From positions 1-7,521 of the forward strand of contig CAYSBC010000077.1 in the NCBI GenBank assembly GCA_964429195.1: a DNA stretch of 7,521 bases. Direction: 5' to 3'. Under the pieces are notes generated by a model. The model was not told the DNA's origin. It made no database searches and saw only the letters and a list, made by a program, of their open reading frames with translations. This DNA is from JBBAFM01 sp041655415. Lineage in GTDB: Bacteria; Bacillota; Clostridia; Peptostreptococcales; JAAYPU01. The translations under genes and the position numbers were made by a program. Shown piece by piece: positions 5,162 through 7,521 of the stretch (the first letter of the stretch is position 1; every line of letters begins with the position of its first letter).

Positions 5162-6049
5162 ATGATGAGTCAATTATCTATTAGTAATGAGTTTGTGGGG
5201 AAACCCTGGAAAGTTGTAAAAAAGGATATCACTTGGAGGGATACAACCAACTATGCAGCAGCCCTCAAGGATACACAGGATTGTTATTTTGATGATAAAA
5301 AGGATAAGAAGTTAAAGACACATCCTATGTTTCCTGTAACATTAGGTTGGCCTCTCATTATTGATATTGAAGACTATATTGATATACCCAAAGGAAAGGA
5401 AATCATTGGACAGCTTGTACACTTTAGTACCTACATTGGTTTTCATAAGATGATTGAGACACCGGCCCGCTTAGTCATCAACAGTCAGATTGCTCAGCTT
5501 AGACCCCATAGAAAGGGAACAGAGGTAGCCTTTCAATTTACTGTAACCGATGAAGAAAATCAAATTTACCATATCGAATACATGACATGTATTTTAAGAG
5601 ATGTCTTTTGCCAGGGTGGCGAAAAAACTCTTCCTGACTATCCGCAAATAATAAAGGAAATACCTCAAGAAGTCCTATGGAAATCAGATTTGATTGCTGT
5701 TGAGCCCGAATTACCTTATATCTATGATGGGTGTACAGGCATCTATAACCCTATACATACATCACCTGCTTTCGCAGAATCTGTGGGTTTGCCGGGAGTC
5801 ATACTTCAAGGGACAGCAACCATAGCACTAGGAATCAGGGAAGTTATAAAAAAAGAAATAAATGGTTCATTTGATACCCTACATCTTATTTCTGCCAAAT
5901 TAAACAGTATGGTATTGCAAAATCATTTACTAGAGGTACAATTAGTCAAAAGGATTGTAAAAGAGGACTACTCAGAATTTTATTTTCAAATTTATAATCA
6001 TACGGTAGAAGTGATGGCTGTAACTTATGGTTATATTCGATTATCATAA
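5162..6049 (+). CDS. MaoC-like double-hotdog protein, possible acyl-CoA hydratase homologue
   Basis: A 295-residue protein resembling MaoC-family dehydratases/hydratases with two hotdog halves. The N-terminal half (about 15-150) includes LVHFSTYIGFHKMI and AQLRPHRKGTEVAFQF, as in the MaoC N-terminal domain; the C-terminal half contains GIYNPIHTSPAFAESVGLPG, corresponding to the hydratase-2 motif that binds the acyl-CoA thioester and activates water. The catalytic His is present (H199) along with N196-P197, but the motif's Asp (GDxNPxH) is replaced by Ile194, and the expected HG after the motif reads QG (LQGTATIA). It may therefore bind acyl thioesters without normal hydratase activity, or use another acid such as D189. 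AAGGGG at 5152-5157 supports ATG 5162 or 5165; an in-frame TTG at 5147 lacks support. It lies between the cysteine-rich gene and the VWA gene, 14 bases before the latter. Confidence 0.82.
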   Translation: MMSQLSISNEFVGKPWKVVKKDITWRDTTNYAAALKDTQDCYFDDKKDKKLKTHPMFPVTLGWPLIIDIEDYIDIPKGKEIIGQLVHFSTYIGFHKMIETPARLVINSQIAQLRPHRKGTEVAFQFTVTDEENQIYHIEYMTCILRDVFCQGGEKTLPDYPQIIKEIPQEVLWKSDLIAVEPELPYIYDGCTGIYNPIHTSPAFAESVGLPGVILQGTATIALGIREVIKKEINGSFDTLHLISAKLNSMVLQNHLLEVQLVKRIVKEDYSEFYFQIYNHTVEVMAVTYGYIRLS

Positions 6050-6063
6050 ACAAGAGGGCAAAG

Positions 6064-7407
6064 ATGGAAAATATATTAGGCGATTTCTGTTATAGCCTCA
6101 GGAATGCAGGTGTCCGCATATCTGTATCCGAGACGATAGACGCGATAACAGCAGTAAAACATATTGGGTATAGCGACCAGGAGAGCTTTAAGTATGGACT
6201 TAAAGCGGCTCTTGTTAAGACCCAGGAAGATAGCGAAATATTTGATAGACTGTTTTTTGATTTTTTTAAAATGAAGTCAGACTTTATTCTAAAGGGTGAG
6301 GATGTATTTGATATAGCTAAATCCTCTGATAAAGAATTAAGCGAATTAATGCAGGCCATTATCGGCAAGGATGACAGAAAATTTTTTGATTTATTCGATA
6401 ATGCAGTTGACATTTCAAAGCTTGATGAGATGGCCTATAGCACTCAGCAGGGTATCTATGTTCAAAAAATACTCGATCAGCTTGGTATGAAGGAATTTGA
6501 TGAAGATCTGACGAATTTCGCTCAAATGAAGGTTCCCGGGGCCATACCCATGGTAACGGCCCTCCAAAAAAAGAAGAGGGACATCTTGGAATACACTGAA
6601 GACTATGTAAGAAACAAATATGAATTAAAAGAAGGAAGAAGAACTAAGAATGAGTTCCAGGAGAGAATCAAACAAACCAATTTTAAAGAATTAAAACCTC
6701 ATGAGATTGAGGAAATGAAAGTTATTATTAACAAATTTGTAAAAAAGATATATACCCGCTTTTCTAAAAGAAAAAAAAATTATAGAAAAGGCATATTGGA
6801 TATTAAAAGAACTATCCGAAAAAATGCATCCCATGAGGGCTTGCTCTTCGATCTTCAATGGCGATACAAAAAAGTAAATAGACCGGATATTTTTGTTATA
6901 TGCGATATAAGTAAATCTGTAAGGCATGTATCTCATTTCATGCTTTTATTTTTATACAGCTTAAATGAAATACTTCTTAAGATCAGATCTTTTGTCATGT
7001 GTACAGGGTTAGTTGAGATAAGCCATGTCTTTAAAGAATTTAAAGCCGAAGAAGCCTTAGAAAGAATTTATGCTGGTGAGGATCTGGATATCATGTTTGG
7101 CTATACAGACTATGGTGAGGCTTTTAAGGATTTTAGGGATTTGTGCATTAAATCCATCAAGAAAACGAGTACGATTATTATATTGGGAGATGCCAGGAAT
7201 AATGATTCCAATCCTCGGGTAGAAATATTAAAGGAAATAAAGGATAAATGTAAGACTTTAATATGGCTTAATCCGGAGAAAAGAAAATTATGGGGAACAA
7301 ATGATTCGGAGATGGATGTTTATCTTCCTTATTGCGACATTGCCGAAGAATGCAATACAATAGCCCAGCTTGACAGAGTGCTTAACGATATTTTCAAAAA
7401 CGCTTAA
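6064..7407 (+). CDS. CoxE-like VWA domain protein
   Basis: A 447-residue cytoplasmic protein of the CoxE-like VWA family. These proteins pair with MoxR-type AAA+ ATPases to remodel or insert metal cofactors into client enzymes, best known for CO dehydrogenase of the molybdenum type (established for CoxD/CoxE). The N-terminal part (1-60) has the usual FCYSLRNAGVRISVSETIDA; a charged helical middle (165-255) ends in DIKRTIRKNASHEG, and the VWA domain starts at RPDIFVICDISKS. The MIDAS metal site is intact: D281, S283 and S285 in DISKS, T348 in GYTDYG, and D376 in LGDARNN. The closing motif LNPEKRKLWGTNDSEMDVY and CDIAEEC also match the family. GAGGG at 6054-6058 supports the start. No AAA+ gene precedes it; its partner may lie downstream or elsewhere. 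The client is unknown. Confidence 0.92.
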   Translation: MENILGDFCYSLRNAGVRISVSETIDAITAVKHIGYSDQESFKYGLKAALVKTQEDSEIFDRLFFDFFKMKSDFILKGEDVFDIAKSSDKELSELMQAIIGKDDRKFFDLFDNAVDISKLDEMAYSTQQGIYVQKILDQLGMKEFDEDLTNFAQMKVPGAIPMVTALQKKKRDILEYTEDYVRNKYELKEGRRTKNEFQERIKQTNFKELKPHEIEEMKVIINKFVKKIYTRFSKRKKNYRKGILDIKRTIRKNASHEGLLFDLQWRYKKVNRPDIFVICDISKSVRHVSHFMLLFLYSLNEILLKIRSFVMCTGLVEISHVFKEFKAEEALERIYAGEDLDIMFGYTDYGEAFKDFRDLCIKSIKKTSTIIILGDARNNDSNPRVEILKEIKDKCKTLIWLNPEKRKLWGTNDSEMDVYLPYCDIAEECNTIAQLDRVLNDIFKNA

Positions 7408-7413
7408 AGGGTT

Positions 7414-7442
7414 TTCATATTATGATACTTTTGTGATATAAT
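7414..7442 (+). promoter_or_regulatory. Extended -10 promoter for the gene at the window's end
   Basis: TGA plus a perfect TATAAT at 7437-7442 forms an extended -10 element. The -35 position holds TTCATA (7414-7419, 17-base spacing), a 4/6 match. Transcription would start near 7449, giving a leader of roughly 58 bases before the ATG at 7507. Confidence 0.65.
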
Positions 7443-7466
7443 ATCCTCAGAACCGAGGATATTATA
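7437..7466 (+). promoter_or_regulatory. 12-bp perfect inverted repeat over the -10 box and start site, operator-like
   Basis: TATAATATCCTC (7437-7448) is exactly complementary to GAGGATATTATA (7455-7466) around a six-base centre, AGAACC. The left arm contains the -10 box and the centre covers the predicted transcription start. No T run follows (AAGGAAGG instead), which argues against a terminator. The placement is what a dimeric repressor operator would show; a 5' mRNA stability hairpin is the alternative. Confidence 0.6.
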
Positions 7467-7506
7467 AGGAAGGTAGTGAGCAAGTTATAAAGAAGGCGAT
7501 TGAGTC

Positions 7507-7521
7507 ATGGAATACACAGCA
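7507..7521 (+). CDS. Start of a gene cut by the window edge
   Basis: ATG at 7507 (reading MEYTA) follows AGAAGG at 7491-7496 with ten bases of spacing and an in-frame TGA at 7501, and lies downstream of a credible promoter. Only five codons are visible, so the product cannot be named. Confidence 0.4.

Noticed and set aside
6090..6413. Antisense reading frame of 107 codons within the VWA gene
   Set aside because: The plus strand encodes a well-supported CoxE-like N terminus; the antisense product has the Ser/Leu/Ile bias of a shadow frame.
6691..6936. Antisense reading frame of 81 codons within the VWA gene
   Set aside because: It overlies the conserved start of the VWA domain and has no independent support.
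7437..7466. Hairpin read as the terminator of the VWA operon
   Set aside because: The stem is perfect but there is no T run on either strand, and it contains a consensus -10 box; it fits a regulatory site better.

Overview
The window looks like a chromosomal segment of a low-G+C Gram-positive bacterium, most likely an anaerobic Clostridia member (an Alkaliphilus-type lineage is possible but not provable here). The grounds are A+T-rich purine-loaded coding strands, strong AGGAGG-type ribosome binding sites, a dense tRNA array with encoded CCA ends, and a gene mix (YkgJ-type cysteine cluster protein, TM1586-like nitroreductase, stand-alone CYTH, YbjQ, short NifU-domain protein, CoxE-like VWA protein) typical of that class. 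All genes are on the plus strand.

Region 1 (1-1079) is the end of a tRNA operon: a truncated Gly(GCC), then Gly(TCC), Arg(TCT), Gln(TTG), Lys(TTT), Ser(TGA), Ser(GCT), Trp(CCA), Pro(TGG), a CAT tRNA (Met or Ile2) and Phe(GAA), closed by a strong hairpin terminator. Region 2 (1080-1725) has one YkgJ-family cysteine-cluster gene.

Region 3 (1768-4360) reads as one five-gene operon with a near-consensus promoter at one end and a hairpin terminator at the other: msrB (methionine-R-sulfoxide reductase), a TM1586-like nitroreductase overlapping it, a CYTH triphosphatase-fold protein, a 73-residue two-helix membrane protein, and a YbjQ protein overlapping that. The theme may be stress or redox repair, but only MsrB has a firmly predictable reaction. 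Region 4 (4381-4804) is a single NifU-C-domain gene (CSGC motif) with terminators on both sides.

Region 5 (4835-7407) is a compact three-gene set: a small cysteine-rich protein (CGGC and CGCENCC motifs) with a puzzling start codon, a double-hotdog MaoC-like protein whose hydratase motif lacks the usual Asp, and a CoxE-like VWA protein with an intact MIDAS metal site but no MoxR ATPase beside it in this window. This is the least explained part. Region 6 (7408-7521) contains an extended -10 promoter whose -10 box lies inside a perfect 12-bp inverted repeat, followed by the first codons of a gene cut by the window edge.

No mobile element, CRISPR array, rRNA, integrase or phage gene is visible. 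I do not see a clearly new defence or signalling system. The best leads are the region 5 gene set, the possible ATC start within it, and the operator-like palindrome at 7437-7466.
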